Origin: Comamonadaceae bacterium ALPHA2B
GTDB lineage: Bacteria; Pseudomonadota; Gammaproteobacteria; Burkholderiales; Burkholderiaceae_C
Direction of reading: 5' to 3'
Assembly: GCA_005503065.1 (NCBI GenBank)
Contig: SCOE01000032.1
Span: forward strand, 1-64,000
DNA length: 64,000 nucleotides
Position numbers and translations under genes: made by a program. Positions 1 through 8,895 of the stretch are shown one piece after another. Position 1 is the stretch's first letter; every line of letters starts with the position of its first letter. The notes beneath the pieces were generated by a model. That model ran no database searches. It was given only the letters and a program-made list of their open reading frames with translations, and was not told the DNA's origin.

Positions 1-98
1 CTCTTCGAACCCCGCTGCTTAAATAAACAGCAGGGTAGGTTGAACACCTGGCTCACTTTTACTTCGGTACTACCCGCATAACTGGCTCAATTTCCGGT
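1..98. other. left edge: break in the GMC oxidoreductase gene, possible insertion-element end
   Basis: Homology to the GMC family stops at about position 95 and the frame closes at 59. The sequence CTGGCTCA occurs twice here, at 48-55 and 82-89. Short direct repeats of this kind occur at the ends of some insertion elements (for example the IS21 family), so a mobile-element end or a deletion junction is possible. No transposase lies within the window, so this is inference only. An imperfect inverted repeat (11-35) is also present. Confidence 0.3.
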
Positions 99-1504
99 CG
101 GCGCCAACAGTCGATGATCTGATCGTCGGTGCGCACCAGTGGACCGGGCTTGAACTCCTCCGAGATCTCGCTGCGGATCGGTTCCGCATCCACGATCTGA
201 CGAGCCCGGCGCATGGCCTTGACGAAAAACTCGCGGTCGTGCGCCGTGCTGAAGTAGTTGGGCTGAATGATTGGCGGCGTCCCGGGATCTGCGTCGCGAA
301 GGGCGATATATCCGCGGCTGGTCGGCCACGACTGTGTCAACGTCAGCGTGAACGCGGAGAACGGATGCAGGGACTTGCCCGCCCCGTCCGCGCTGTATGG
401 CGAGAAGAAAGCCTGGACGTCGACCCGTGGCACGCTGCCCTCGGACTTGAAGAACATTCCAGCCTGTGCAGCAGCGTAGGTGAGCGCGCCACGGCGTCGG
501 AACACATAGTTCATTCCGATGCCCAAACGGCCCCAAAGACTCTTCATCTTGTCGTTGAGCGTGATCGGCCGCCTGGTCTTGAAGACGAACCGGGCGACCA
601 GATGGTCCTGCAGATTCCTTCCCACTTCAGGACGATCGGCCACGACCTCGATGCCATGGGCCTCCAGCAGGGCCGCCGAGCCGATCCCCGACAGCATCAG
701 AAGTTGCGGCGTATTGATCGCACCACCGCAAAGGACGATTTCGCGTGTGGCGTGTACCGACACCAGCGGCCCATCGCCGATCCGATACTCCACGCCGGTC
801 GCTCGACTGCCTTCGAAGATGACTCGCTGCACCATCGCATGGAGCTCGAGCCGGACCCGGCCCGTGCACAAGGCCGGCTTGAGGGCACCCATCGCTGAGT
901 TGGATCGACGCCCCTTACGGATGGTCAGATCGTAGTCGCCGGCGCCTTCCTGCGTTTCGCCGTTGAAATCGTCGTTCGGCGGTATCCCAGACCTGGCCGC
1001 GGCCTCGATCAGCGCTTGCCCGAGCGGGGACCGATCTTGCGGCTTGTGCACGGCAATCGGCCCCCCGGCCCCGTGCAAAGCAGATGCGCCAAGGTAGTGA
1101 TCCTCCATGCGCTTGAAATATGGAAGCACATCATCCCATCCCCAACCGTCGCAGCCCGACCGCCTCCATGACTCGAAGTCCTCATGCTGGCCGCGGATGT
1201 GAACCAGCCCGTTGATCGCTCCGGAGCCGCCCAACAGCTTGCCTCTAGGCCAGTAGATCGACCGATTGTTGAGCTCTGCCTGCGGCTCCGTTTGGTATGC
1301 CCAGTTGATCGACTTGTCCAAGATCGTCTTGGCGAAGCCAATAGGCACGTGCACCCAAAGCCTTCGATCGGATCCACCGGCTTCCAGAACAAGCACGGAA
1401 TACTCGCCCCCCTCGGCCAGCCGTGCAGCCAGCAGAGAGCCGGCACTGCCAGCGCCCACGATGATGAAGTCGAAGCTGTCGCTCTGCTTGGCTTGTGTGT
1501 TCAT
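59..1504 (-). pseudogene. GMC family oxidoreductase, C-terminally truncated
   Basis: FAD-dependent glucose-methanol-choline oxidoreductase, similar to choline and other alcohol dehydrogenases. The GxGxxG dinucleotide-binding motif is near residues 17-22 (VGAGSAG), and the family signature with LLGGSGAINGLVHIRG follows at about 90-105. The protein is about 481 aa from the ATG at 1504; an upstream TTG at 1567 overlaps livF and is less likely. GMC enzymes normally run another 40-50 residues through a conserved catalytic histidine (HP.G) and a closing FAD-contact segment. Here the frame departs from the family after DQIID and stops, so the active-site histidine is missing. It is last in the ALDH-liv operon, where it would have oxidised an alcohol to an aldehyde. 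Probably inactive. Confidence 0.8.
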
Positions 1505-1563
1505 TTGAAAGTTGAAACGCTCGCGCGACACGCTGGCCTCGAGAGACCAGCCGCGCATCCACC

Positions 1564-2283
1564 TCAATGGGTCATCACGACCTGCCGCCCGAGGAATGCT
1601 TCATTGATCTTCGGATCGTCAAGCAGATCTCTTGACGGGCCCTGCCTGGTCAACGACCCCGTCGTCAGCACATAGCTGTAATCGGAGAGCCGAAGAGCGG
1701 CCTTGGCGTTCTGCTCCACAAGCAAGATCGCCATGCCCTGCTGATTGAGCATGCGAAGAACCTCGAAGATGGTCTTCACGACAAGCGGAGCCAGTCCCAT
1801 GGACGGCTCGTCAAGAAGGAGAAGCTTCGGTCTGGTCATCATCGCCCGCCCGATCGCCAGCATCTGTTGTTCCCCACCGGACATCAACCCGGCAAGCTGC
1901 TGGCGCCGTTCCGCCAAGCGCGGGAAGAGATCAAACACAGCATCCATCTCCGAAGCCTTGAACTGCTTCCGGTGCACGTAGGCGCCGAGACGCAGGTTCT
2001 CGACCACAGTCATCTGGGCGAACACGCGGCGACCTTCAGGGACCTGGACGACGCCCAGCCCGACCACCTCTGATGCAGACATCTGCGATATCAGCTTCCC
2101 CTGGAAGCTGATCCGCCCCCCGCACACCGGGACGACGCCCGAGATGGCATTGAGCAGCGTGGACTTGCCCGCTCCGTTGGCGCCGACGAGAGAGACAACC
2201 TGTCCCTCCTTGACGGACAGCGAGACCGACCGCAGTCCTTCGATCATGCCGTAGCGGACCGAAACGTTAGCGAGCTCAAGCAC
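1564..2283 (-). CDS. livF: branched-chain amino acid-type ABC transporter ATPase LivF
   Basis: Cytoplasmic ATPase of a HAAT-family importer, about 239 aa. Walker A is GANGAGKST, the ABC signature is MSGGEQQML and Walker B is LLLLDEPSMGLAP. The GTG at 2283 is chosen as start because it gives the normal LivF N-terminus (VLELANVSVRYG) and overlaps the livG stop by 8 bp; the frame is open further upstream but that stretch has no family similarity. The gene belongs to the operon ALDH-livK-livH-livM-livG-livF-GMC. The context suggests that the substrate is the compound degraded by this island rather than leucine. Confidence 0.93.
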   Translation of the reverse strand: MLELANVSVRYGMIEGLRSVSLSVKEGQVVSLVGANGAGKSTLLNAISGVVPVCGGRISFQGKLISQMSASEVVGLGVVQVPEGRRVFAQMTVVENLRLGAYVHRKQFKASEMDAVFDLFPRLAERRQQLAGLMSGGEQQMLAIGRAMMTRPKLLLLDEPSMGLAPLVVKTIFEVLRMLNQQGMAILLVEQNAKAALRLSDYSYVLTTGSLTRQGPSRDLLDDPKINEAFLGRQVVMTH

Positions 2284-3046
2284 CGACGTCCTCCACGCCC
2301 AGATAGGCCTCGACCACCTGTTCGTTCGACTGCACCTGCGATGGTGTCCCCACAGCAATCAGCTTCCCGAAGTTCATCACGACGACGGCATCCGACAAAC
2401 TCATGACCATCTCCATGTCGTGCTCTACGAGAAGGACCGTGAGTCCACTGTCTCGCAGGCCCGAAATGAGGCGTGAGAGTTCCTCCGTTTCCGTTGGGTT
2501 CAAGCCCGCCGCAGGTTCATCCAGCAACAACAGCCGGGGCTCGGCAACCAGCGCCCGCGCTATCTCGACTCGACGTTGGAGTCCGTAGGGGAGCGACGCT
2601 GATTCGCGCGCCAACAGCTTTGAGGGCACGTTCACGCGATCCAAGGCCTCTCGTGCTACTTGCTCGAACTTCTTTTCCTCGCGCCGTACGGATGGCAGAC
2701 GCAACATGGCGGCGACCGGTCCTGATCGACCCAGGCCATGCGCTCCGGTCATCACGACTTCCAGGACGCTCATCTCCTCGAACATCTGAAGGTTCTGGTA
2801 CGTGCGGGCGATGCCGTGACGGGCGATCCTGTGACCCGGCAGCCCGGTAAGGACCGCGTCACCGAACGTGATGGAGCCCGACGTCGGGGAAAGCAGTCCA
2901 CTGGCCATGCTCAACATGGTGGTCTTGCCAGCACCATTCGGGCCGATCAGGGCCGTTACCTTGCCCTTCTCGGCCGTGAAGCTCAGTTGGTCGACCGCTG
3001 TCAGGCCAGCAAACTTCTTGGTTAGGTTCTCGACCTGCAGGCTCAT
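2276..3046 (-). CDS. livG: branched-chain amino acid-type ABC transporter ATPase LivG
   Basis: Second ATPase of the first HAAT importer, 256 aa, normal LivG length. Walker A GPNGAGKTT, signature LPYGLQRRVEIARA and Walker B LLLLDEPAAGLNPTE are intact, followed by the switch histidine in LLVEHDM. The ATG at 3046 overlaps the livM stop by 4 bp, indicating translational coupling. It pairs with LivF beneath the LivH/LivM membrane channel. Confidence 0.94.
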   Translation of the reverse strand: MSLQVENLTKKFAGLTAVDQLSFTAEKGKVTALIGPNGAGKTTMLSMASGLLSPTSGSITFGDAVLTGLPGHRIARHGIARTYQNLQMFEEMSVLEVVMTGAHGLGRSGPVAAMLRLPSVRREEKKFEQVAREALDRVNVPSKLLARESASLPYGLQRRVEIARALVAEPRLLLLDEPAAGLNPTETEELSRLISGLRDSGLTVLLVEHDMEMVMSLSDAVVVMNFGKLIAVGTPSQVQSNEQVVEAYLGVEDVGA

Positions 3047-4017
3047 CGCGCCACCTTTCTACGAAGAAGTCGCGTACCACCCTCCACGACACCGTGAAAC
3101 AGTCCGTCGGGCAGGAATAGCATGATGAGAACCATCACCACCCCATAGATGAAGAGCTTGTAGTCATTGAAGTGCTCAAGCGCCGCCGGCAAGACCGTGA
3201 TGATTGCGGCTCCGAACAACGCACCCCAGACGGATCGAAGCGATCCCACGATCACGATGATGAGAAGCTCGATGGACAACGAAAACCCAAAGGCGGTGGC
3301 GTTGAAGGAGCGCATGAAGAAGGCGTACATCGCGCCTGAAAGCCCTGCCATTCCCGCTGCGATCGAGAAGATGGCCGTCTTGTAGCTCACGGTGGGGATG
3401 CCAACGCCCTCAGCCGCAGCCTCCGAACTTTTCAGTGCGCGCAGACCACGCCCGAACCTCGAGTGCACCAGATTGATCGCCAGATAGAGCGTCGCCAGGA
3501 TGGCTGCGCTGCAGACCCAGAACATGTCCTTCGTACCATCGAACTTCCACGGCCCGACCGCAAATGCATGATTCAGCATGAACCCTGGGTCCAGACCACC
3601 GGTCAGCGCACTGGCTTGGCTGAACGCCAGGTACATCACAACCCCGAAGGCCAGCGATGCCATGGTCAGGTAGGTGCCCGACAGGCGAAGCAACGGCCGC
3701 GCAATGATCCAGCCCACCGTCGCCGGCAGGAGAATGGCGACAGGCAGGCTGGCCAGCGGCGGCCACGCCAATCGCTCGACGAGCAGCGCAGCGCTGTATG
3801 CGCCCAATCCAAAGAATGCGGCCTGTCCGAGCGATGCCAGTCCGGTGAATCCGAACAGCAAGGTGAGACCCACCGCAGAGATCGCCGCAATGAGCGCGAA
3901 GATCAGTGTGGTGAGATAGAACGCGTTCCCAACGAACAGACCCACGAGTGCCAGCAGTACCGCGGTCGACGCCAGCCCTCGAAGGTTATTGGTGTATGCC
4001 TGTTTCAACTCCGACAT
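3043..4017 (-). CDS. livM: branched-chain amino acid-type ABC transporter permease LivM
   Basis: Inner-membrane permease, 324 aa, with about eight to ten hydrophobic segments and the LivM-type stretch LLFGFTGLASLGQAAFFGLG near residues 50-70. The ATG at 4017 is taken as start: it follows the livH stop by 2 bp and gives the usual short hydrophilic N-terminus (MSELKQAYTNN). Upstream in-frame sequence overlaps livH and is not coding for this protein. Forms the channel with LivH. Confidence 0.93.
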   Translation of the reverse strand: MSELKQAYTNNLRGLASTAVLLALVGLFVGNAFYLTTLIFALIAAISAVGLTLLFGFTGLASLGQAAFFGLGAYSAALLVERLAWPPLASLPVAILLPATVGWIIARPLLRLSGTYLTMASLAFGVVMYLAFSQASALTGGLDPGFMLNHAFAVGPWKFDGTKDMFWVCSAAILATLYLAINLVHSRFGRGLRALKSSEAAAEGVGIPTVSYKTAIFSIAAGMAGLSGAMYAFFMRSFNATAFGFSLSIELLIIVIVGSLRSVWGALFGAAIITVLPAALEHFNDYKLFIYGVVMVLIMLFLPDGLFHGVVEGGTRLLRRKVAR

Positions 4018-4019
4018 CT

Positions 4020-4904
4020 TCAGACCCTTTTGACGCTCAAGCCACCGAAGATGCCAGTCGGCTTCACGAGGAGAACGACGATGAGGATGCCCAGTGCAAT
4101 GGCATCCTTCCAACCAGACGACACGTAACCCGCGGCGACGTTCTCGATCACGCCAAGGAGCAGTCCTCCGACGACGGCACCAAGCGGGCTGCCAATCCCA
4201 CCCAGGATTGCGGCTGAGAAGCCCTTCAGACCGAAAAACAGCCCGCTCGTGTAGTTGGCCGATGCCAGGGGAGCAATCAGTGCGCCAGCCAAGGCCCCCA
4301 TCGCGCCAGCCATCGCGAATGCGATCGTCGACACCTGTCTTGGCGAGATGCCCATGAGCAATGCCGCCCTCGGGTTCTCGCCAGCCGCTCGCATGGACCA
4401 GCCGAGCCAAGACCGGGCAAAGAGTTGCCAGAGCAGCATCGCCACCGCGAACACCGTGCCCACGATCCACACGCCTTGCGCAGGGACGTTGATGCCGAGC
4501 ATGCTCGGAATTTCGACCTCAGTGAACGATGGCGGGAATTGGAAGTCCTTCCCCGCCGAGAACAGCATGGCGCCACGCAGCACGATGGCCAGGCCAATCG
4601 TCAGCATCACGAGCGTCAGGTGCGCCTGACGGCGCGCTCGCTGCAGGCATCCCCAATCGATCAGAGCCGCGATCGCCGCCACGATCGCAATGGTCAGGGG
4701 CACTGCGACGATCGGCGGCCAGCCCAGCTTCGCGTTGAACGCAGCAGAGATGACCCCGCCCATCATCACGAACTCGCCGGCCGCGAAGTTGATCAAGCCC
4801 GTCGCGTTGTAGACGATCGTGAACCCCCAGGCAACGAGCGCATAGATGCAGCCGATGAGCAGACCTGAAACCAGGATCTGCGCGGCCATTGAGATCTGGT
4901 CCAT
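4020..4904 (-). CDS. livH: branched-chain amino acid-type ABC transporter permease LivH
   Basis: Inner-membrane permease, 294 aa. Typical LivH features are the N-terminal segment GLLIGCIYALVAWGFTIVYN, then INFAAGEFVMMG, and a C-terminal GGIGSPLGAVVGGLLLGVIE. It starts at the ATG at 4904, 35 bp after the livK stop. Partner of LivM in the first importer. Confidence 0.93.
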   Translation of the reverse strand: MDQISMAAQILVSGLLIGCIYALVAWGFTIVYNATGLINFAAGEFVMMGGVISAAFNAKLGWPPIVAVPLTIAIVAAIAALIDWGCLQRARRQAHLTLVMLTIGLAIVLRGAMLFSAGKDFQFPPSFTEVEIPSMLGINVPAQGVWIVGTVFAVAMLLWQLFARSWLGWSMRAAGENPRAALLMGISPRQVSTIAFAMAGAMGALAGALIAPLASANYTSGLFFGLKGFSAAILGGIGSPLGAVVGGLLLGVIENVAAGYVSSGWKDAIALGILIVVLLVKPTGIFGGLSVKRV

Positions 4905-4939
4905 AGGATGGCGCGTTCAGTCGCGTGGGCGATCGCTGA

Positions 4940-6076
4940 TCACTGAGCGGTGAACGCGTTGTTCAAGACCTTGAGAAACACAATGGGCGGATCTTGGTCG
5001 CTCACCCCGTGCGAGGTGGGGGAAAACTTGAAGTAGCCGTTGTCTCCATGCATATCGGTCTTCTCGATCGCATCTCGTAGCGACTGACGGTCGATCGCTC
5101 CGCCGATCCGCGCCACGGCGGCGTCGGCAATCGCCATCGCATCCATCGCGTGCTGCGCGCTGGGGTTCGGCGCCTCATTGAAGCGTGCCTGGAACGCGTT
5201 GTAGTCTTTCATGATGACGGACTTGTTTGGATGGCTGTCCGCAAGCGCACTGGGCATCAGCATCGCCGCCGTCATGACAGACGTATTCTCCGAGGCGCTT
5301 CCCGACTGCTTCAGAAACTCCTGCGACGCCATGGCAAAGCTGTTGTAGATTGGCTTGGCATAGGCCATCGCCTTGGCGTTTCGCAGAATGATCGCCGGCG
5401 CGGGGAATGTGCTCCAAACAAGCAGGACATCTGCGTTCGACTGCTTGGCGCGCAGGACCTGGGCCGTCATGTCCGTGTCCTGTCGGTCGAATTGTTCGTT
5501 GACCAGGGTCATCCCGAACTTCGGGGTCATCTCCTTGAACAGCGCGAGGCCGGACTGGCCGAACCCGTCAGTCGACGACAGCAAGGCAATTTTCTTGAAA
5601 CCCTTTTTCTGGAATTCCTTCAGGACGACGGGCACCCCGACGCGGTCGTATTGGGCCGTCTGGAAGACGTATGGCGTCGCGGGATCCACAACACTCTGCG
5701 CGCCGGAGTGCGTGATCATCGGCACCTGGCTCGAGTTGGCGATCGGTGCAACGGCAAGGGCTTCTCCGGTCGTCGAGGGACCAAGGATCAGGTCGACCTT
5801 GTCTGTCTCGATGGCCTTGCGCACGAGTTGCACTGCCTTGTTCCCGTTTCCTTCGGTGTCATAGAAAATCACCTCGACCTTTCTTCCCTTCCAGCCCCCG
5901 CGCTCGTTGATCTGCTCGACGCGCAGCTGGACAGCCTTTTGCTGGGGCACGCCGTACGGCGCCACGGGCCCGGTGATCGCGTAGACAGCCGCGATCTTCA
6001 CGGGCGGCTGTTGCGCCCACGCAGCAAGCCCGGTTATGCCCAGGGCGAGTGCAGCTGCGACGGTCTTCAGTTTCAT
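4940..6076 (-). CDS. livK: periplasmic ligand-binding protein of the first HAAT importer
   Basis: Type I periplasmic binding protein (Peripla_BP_6/LivK family), 378 aa. The start is the ATG at 6076, preceded by a strong GAGGAGAC ribosome site. Residues 1-21 form a signal peptide ending AWA-QQ, and mature sequence begins PPVKIAAVYAITGPVAPYG, the usual first strand. Family members bind amino acids, aromatic acids, amides or urea, so the ligand cannot be read from sequence. It lies 26 bp after the aldehyde dehydrogenase gene and is co-transcribed with it. Confidence 0.9.
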   Translation of the reverse strand: MKLKTVAAALALGITGLAAWAQQPPVKIAAVYAITGPVAPYGVPQQKAVQLRVEQINERGGWKGRKVEVIFYDTEGNGNKAVQLVRKAIETDKVDLILGPSTTGEALAVAPIANSSQVPMITHSGAQSVVDPATPYVFQTAQYDRVGVPVVLKEFQKKGFKKIALLSSTDGFGQSGLALFKEMTPKFGMTLVNEQFDRQDTDMTAQVLRAKQSNADVLLVWSTFPAPAIILRNAKAMAYAKPIYNSFAMASQEFLKQSGSASENTSVMTAAMLMPSALADSHPNKSVIMKDYNAFQARFNEAPNPSAQHAMDAMAIADAAVARIGGAIDRQSLRDAIEKTDMHGDNGYFKFSPTSHGVSDQDPPIVFLKVLNNAFTAQ

Positions 6077-6102
6077 ATCGATGTCTCCTCTGGTTGAATT
6101 GT

Positions 6103-7542
6103 TCAATCGGCTTGGAAGAAGGACTTGATGTTCATGTGGTCGAGCAGACCCTCCCGTCCCTGCGCGACGCCCAAGCCACTGTCCTTGATTCCAAGGAAGG
6201 GCATCTCCGGCGCCGTGACGTTGCAAGTGTTCATTCCGAGCGCGCCCACCTTGATACCGTCCCGGATCTGGCGCGCAGTCTTCAGCGAACGGGTGAAGGC
6301 GTACCCGGCGAGGCCGAACTGCACGTCGTTGGCCAGCCTGATCGCCTCCTCGAGCGAGCTGAATCGTACGAACGGCGCGATCGGGCCGAAGGGTTCTTCG
6401 TGCAGGATCTTGGCGCTCAGAGGAACATCAGTCAGCACCGTCGGCTTCCAGAAGAATCCCTTGGCTCTGGCCCGCTCGACCATGCCGGTCGCGACCCTCG
6501 CACCGGCCGCTACGGCGTCCTGCGCGAGGTCTTCCATGGCGTCGAGACGCCGCTCATGGGCCAGCGGCCCCATCTGCGAGGTGTCGAGCAAGCCGTCCTC
6601 CATCCGCAACGCTTCCGCCTGTGCGGAGAAGCGGCTCACGAACGCATCGAAGATCGCGTCGTGCACGAAGAATCGGGTGGGTGCGATGCAGATCTGCCCG
6701 GCATTCCGGAACTTGCTCGCGACGGACTGCGCGACCGCGCGATCCAGGTCGGCGTCATCCATGATGATGACGGGCGAGTGGCCGCCGAGCTCGAACGTCA
6801 CCTTCTTCAGCGCTCGCCCGGCCAACTGCGCCAGATGGCGACCTACCGGCACCGATCCGGTGAACGAGATCTTCCGTATGTGGGGCGATTGGATCAGCGT
6901 CTCCGACACCAATTCAGGCTGCCCGAACACCACTTGGATGGCGTTCGCGGGGACGCCTGCCGCAAGACATAGACGCGCCAGATGCAGTACTGCGCTCGGT
7001 GCTTCCTCGGCAGGCTTGATCACGACCGAACATCCTGCGGCAAGCGCATGTGCCACCTTCCGTGCTGCCAGCGCCAGCGGATAGTTCCATGGAGAGAAGG
7101 CGGCAACGGGACCGATCGGCTCGAGCAGGACCATCTGCTGGATCTCCTGCGCCCGCGAGGGAACAACGCGCCCGTACATGCGCTTGCCTTCCTCGGCCAG
7201 CCAGTCGAAGAGATCTGCAGCGCCCGCCACCTCGCCATTCGCTTCCCTGAGGGTCTTGCCTTGCTCTTCGGTCAACATCCGGGCCAACTGGCTGGCGTCA
7301 CGGCGCATGGCGTCCGCGACGCTTCTGAGCACGCCAGAGCGAACGATGGGTGTCTTGGTGCTCCATTCGACGAACCCAGCTGCTGCTCGCTCTGCGGCAT
7401 CAGCGAGGTCCTCTTTGCTGATGAGTGTCAGTTGAGCGAGAGCATCGCCCGTGGCTGGATTGACGACAGGCCGCGTGGCGCGCCCCCCTCCCATGACAGT
7501 TTCACCGCCGATCAACGCGCCAATCGACTTCAACGTGCTCAC
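6103..7542 (-). CDS. NAD(P)-dependent aldehyde dehydrogenase (succinate-semialdehyde dehydrogenase-like)
   Basis: ALDH superfamily enzyme, 479 aa, oxidising an aldehyde to a carboxylate in the cytoplasm. The catalytic glutamate is in FELGGHSP and the nucleophilic cysteine in NAGQICIAPTRF; both are intact, as is the FTGSVPVG cofactor loop. The start is set at the GTG at 7542 because AAGGAG lies 6 bp upstream; the TTG two codons earlier would abut that site. First gene of the operon that continues into livK, livH, livM, livG, livF and the GMC oxidoreductase. The perfect operator at 7578-7596 lies about 45 bp upstream. With an intact GMC enzyme it would form an alcohol-to-acid pair. Confidence 0.9.
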   Translation of the reverse strand: MSTLKSIGALIGGETVMGGGRATRPVVNPATGDALAQLTLISKEDLADAAERAAAGFVEWSTKTPIVRSGVLRSVADAMRRDASQLARMLTEEQGKTLREANGEVAGAADLFDWLAEEGKRMYGRVVPSRAQEIQQMVLLEPIGPVAAFSPWNYPLALAARKVAHALAAGCSVVIKPAEEAPSAVLHLARLCLAAGVPANAIQVVFGQPELVSETLIQSPHIRKISFTGSVPVGRHLAQLAGRALKKVTFELGGHSPVIIMDDADLDRAVAQSVASKFRNAGQICIAPTRFFVHDAIFDAFVSRFSAQAEALRMEDGLLDTSQMGPLAHERRLDAMEDLAQDAVAAGARVATGMVERARAKGFFWKPTVLTDVPLSAKILHEEPFGPIAPFVRFSSLEEAIRLANDVQFGLAGYAFTRSLKTARQIRDGIKVGALGMNTCNVTAPEMPFLGIKDSGLGVAQGREGLLDHMNIKSFFQAD

Positions 7543-7577
7543 GCTCAACTCCTTCGATACTCAAATATCCGACTTTA

Positions 7578-7596
7578 CAAATGGTAGGTCCATTTG
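7578..7596. promoter_or_regulatory. predicted GntR operator upstream of the aldehyde dehydrogenase operon
   Basis: Perfect inverted repeat CAAATGG-TAGGT-CCATTTG with 7-bp arms and a 5-bp spacer, centred at 7587, 45 bp before the GTG start at 7542. The same core recurs before most other transcription units of the island. Binding by the regulator at 14027-14854 is inferred from co-occurrence. Confidence 0.75.
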
Positions 7597-7812
7597 AACC
7601 TAAGTACTTTTCCCAGGTGCTACGGTTCGACTTGGAGAGCCGCCAGTGGCACCTGTGTGCGACTGAGTCACGTGCGACCCGGTACTTGGCGGATGCGACG
7701 GCCCAATGGACCGGCATCGATCGCTCCAGGGGCGCGCTACATCACGGCTACTTCGCCAACGGAGCAGCCAGCTGTTGTGCGAAGGTGCGGCGCGGCCTTG
7801 CGCCGCGCCACC

Positions 7813-8829
7813 TCAACCGCCAGTCATACCGGCGTCGGCAATCACCTTGCGCCAGCGCTGTGCATCGGCTTTGAGCCGGTCTGCGAACTCATCGTTTCCG
7901 AGCGGCGGCACGCCCGAGCCCGTTTTCGCGATCGCGTCACGCACCACGGGGTCGCTCATGACCTCCCTCAGCGCACTCGATAGAGTCTTCAGTGTTTCCG
8001 CCGGCAGCTTTGCCGGCCCCACGACGCCGATCGTCGACTCGACCACAAAGTCCTTGACTCCCGCCTCCGTGGCAGTCCGAACATCCGGCAGCTCCGGCAA
8101 TCTCTCCGCACCGCTAACCGCCAGCGCCCGGACCTTATCCGCCTTGATCTGAGGCAGGATCGAGGATGAAGACTCGAACATGAAGTCCACGGTGCCAGCC
8201 ATCAATTGCGACACGTTCTCAGCGCCCCCCTTGAACGGGATGTGCGTTGCTTGGAACCCGGTCGTACGTGCAAACAACACCGTGGCGAGATGGTGGCTGC
8301 TACCAACACCCGAGGAGCCGTAGTTGAGCTTGCCTGGGTTCGCCTTGCCGAAAGCCACCAGTTCCTCGAGGGAGCGGAACTTCGACTGCGGGGAGGCAAC
8401 GAGGATGAACGGTGCGCGCGCCGCCATCACCAAGGGCGAAAAATCGCGGACCGCATCATATGGCGGGGGACTCATGAGCAGCGGAGCGATGCCGAGGTTC
8501 GTGCTCCCGCCTATCCCGATCATGTAGCCGTCAGCCGGCGAGTTCGCCACCACCTTCATGCCCAGCGTCCCCGCGGCGCCGGCTCGATTCATCGCGACGA
8601 CCGGAACCTTCAGACGCTCCGAGAGGCCCTTGGCGATGATCCGCCCAATGAGATCGGATGTCCCGCCGGCCGTATACGGCACCACCAGTTCGATGGCGCG
8701 CGATGGATAGGCGGTCTCTGCCTTTACGAGCCCCGGCAGGGCGCCGAGCATCGACGCGGATGCCGCCAGGAGCAGACGTCGACGACTGATCGAGCACTCG
8801 GCCGTTTTCGCTGAGCGTGGGGTATTCAT
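7813..8829 (-). CDS. Bug/TctC-family tripartite tricarboxylate receptor
   Basis: Periplasmic solute-binding protein of the Bug family, 338 aa. The N-terminus has SRRRLLLAASASMLGALPG, a signal peptide with consecutive arginines, cleaved near VKA-ETA. The Bug signature YPSRAIELVVPYTAGGTSD follows. The ATG at 8829 has GGAGAC a few bases upstream. These proteins bind carboxylates or aromatic acids; no TctA/TctB membrane partners are encoded in the window, so it is an orphan receptor. Last gene of the operon flavin reductase - thiolase-like - DUF35 - amidohydrolase - TctC. Confidence 0.9.
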   Translation of the reverse strand: MNTPRSAKTAECSISRRRLLLAASASMLGALPGLVKAETAYPSRAIELVVPYTAGGTSDLIGRIIAKGLSERLKVPVVAMNRAGAAGTLGMKVVANSPADGYMIGIGGSTNLGIAPLLMSPPPYDAVRDFSPLVMAARAPFILVASPQSKFRSLEELVAFGKANPGKLNYGSSGVGSSHHLATVLFARTTGFQATHIPFKGGAENVSQLMAGTVDFMFESSSSILPQIKADKVRALAVSGAERLPELPDVRTATEAGVKDFVVESTIGVVGPAKLPAETLKTLSSALREVMSDPVVRDAIAKTGSGVPPLGNDEFADRLKADAQRWRKVIADAGMTGG

Positions 8830-8895
8830 CGTAGGTCTCCATGTTCTAGTCAGTATGCGGACCGAGTCGCGCAGAACCGGTCCGACAGGCGATCC

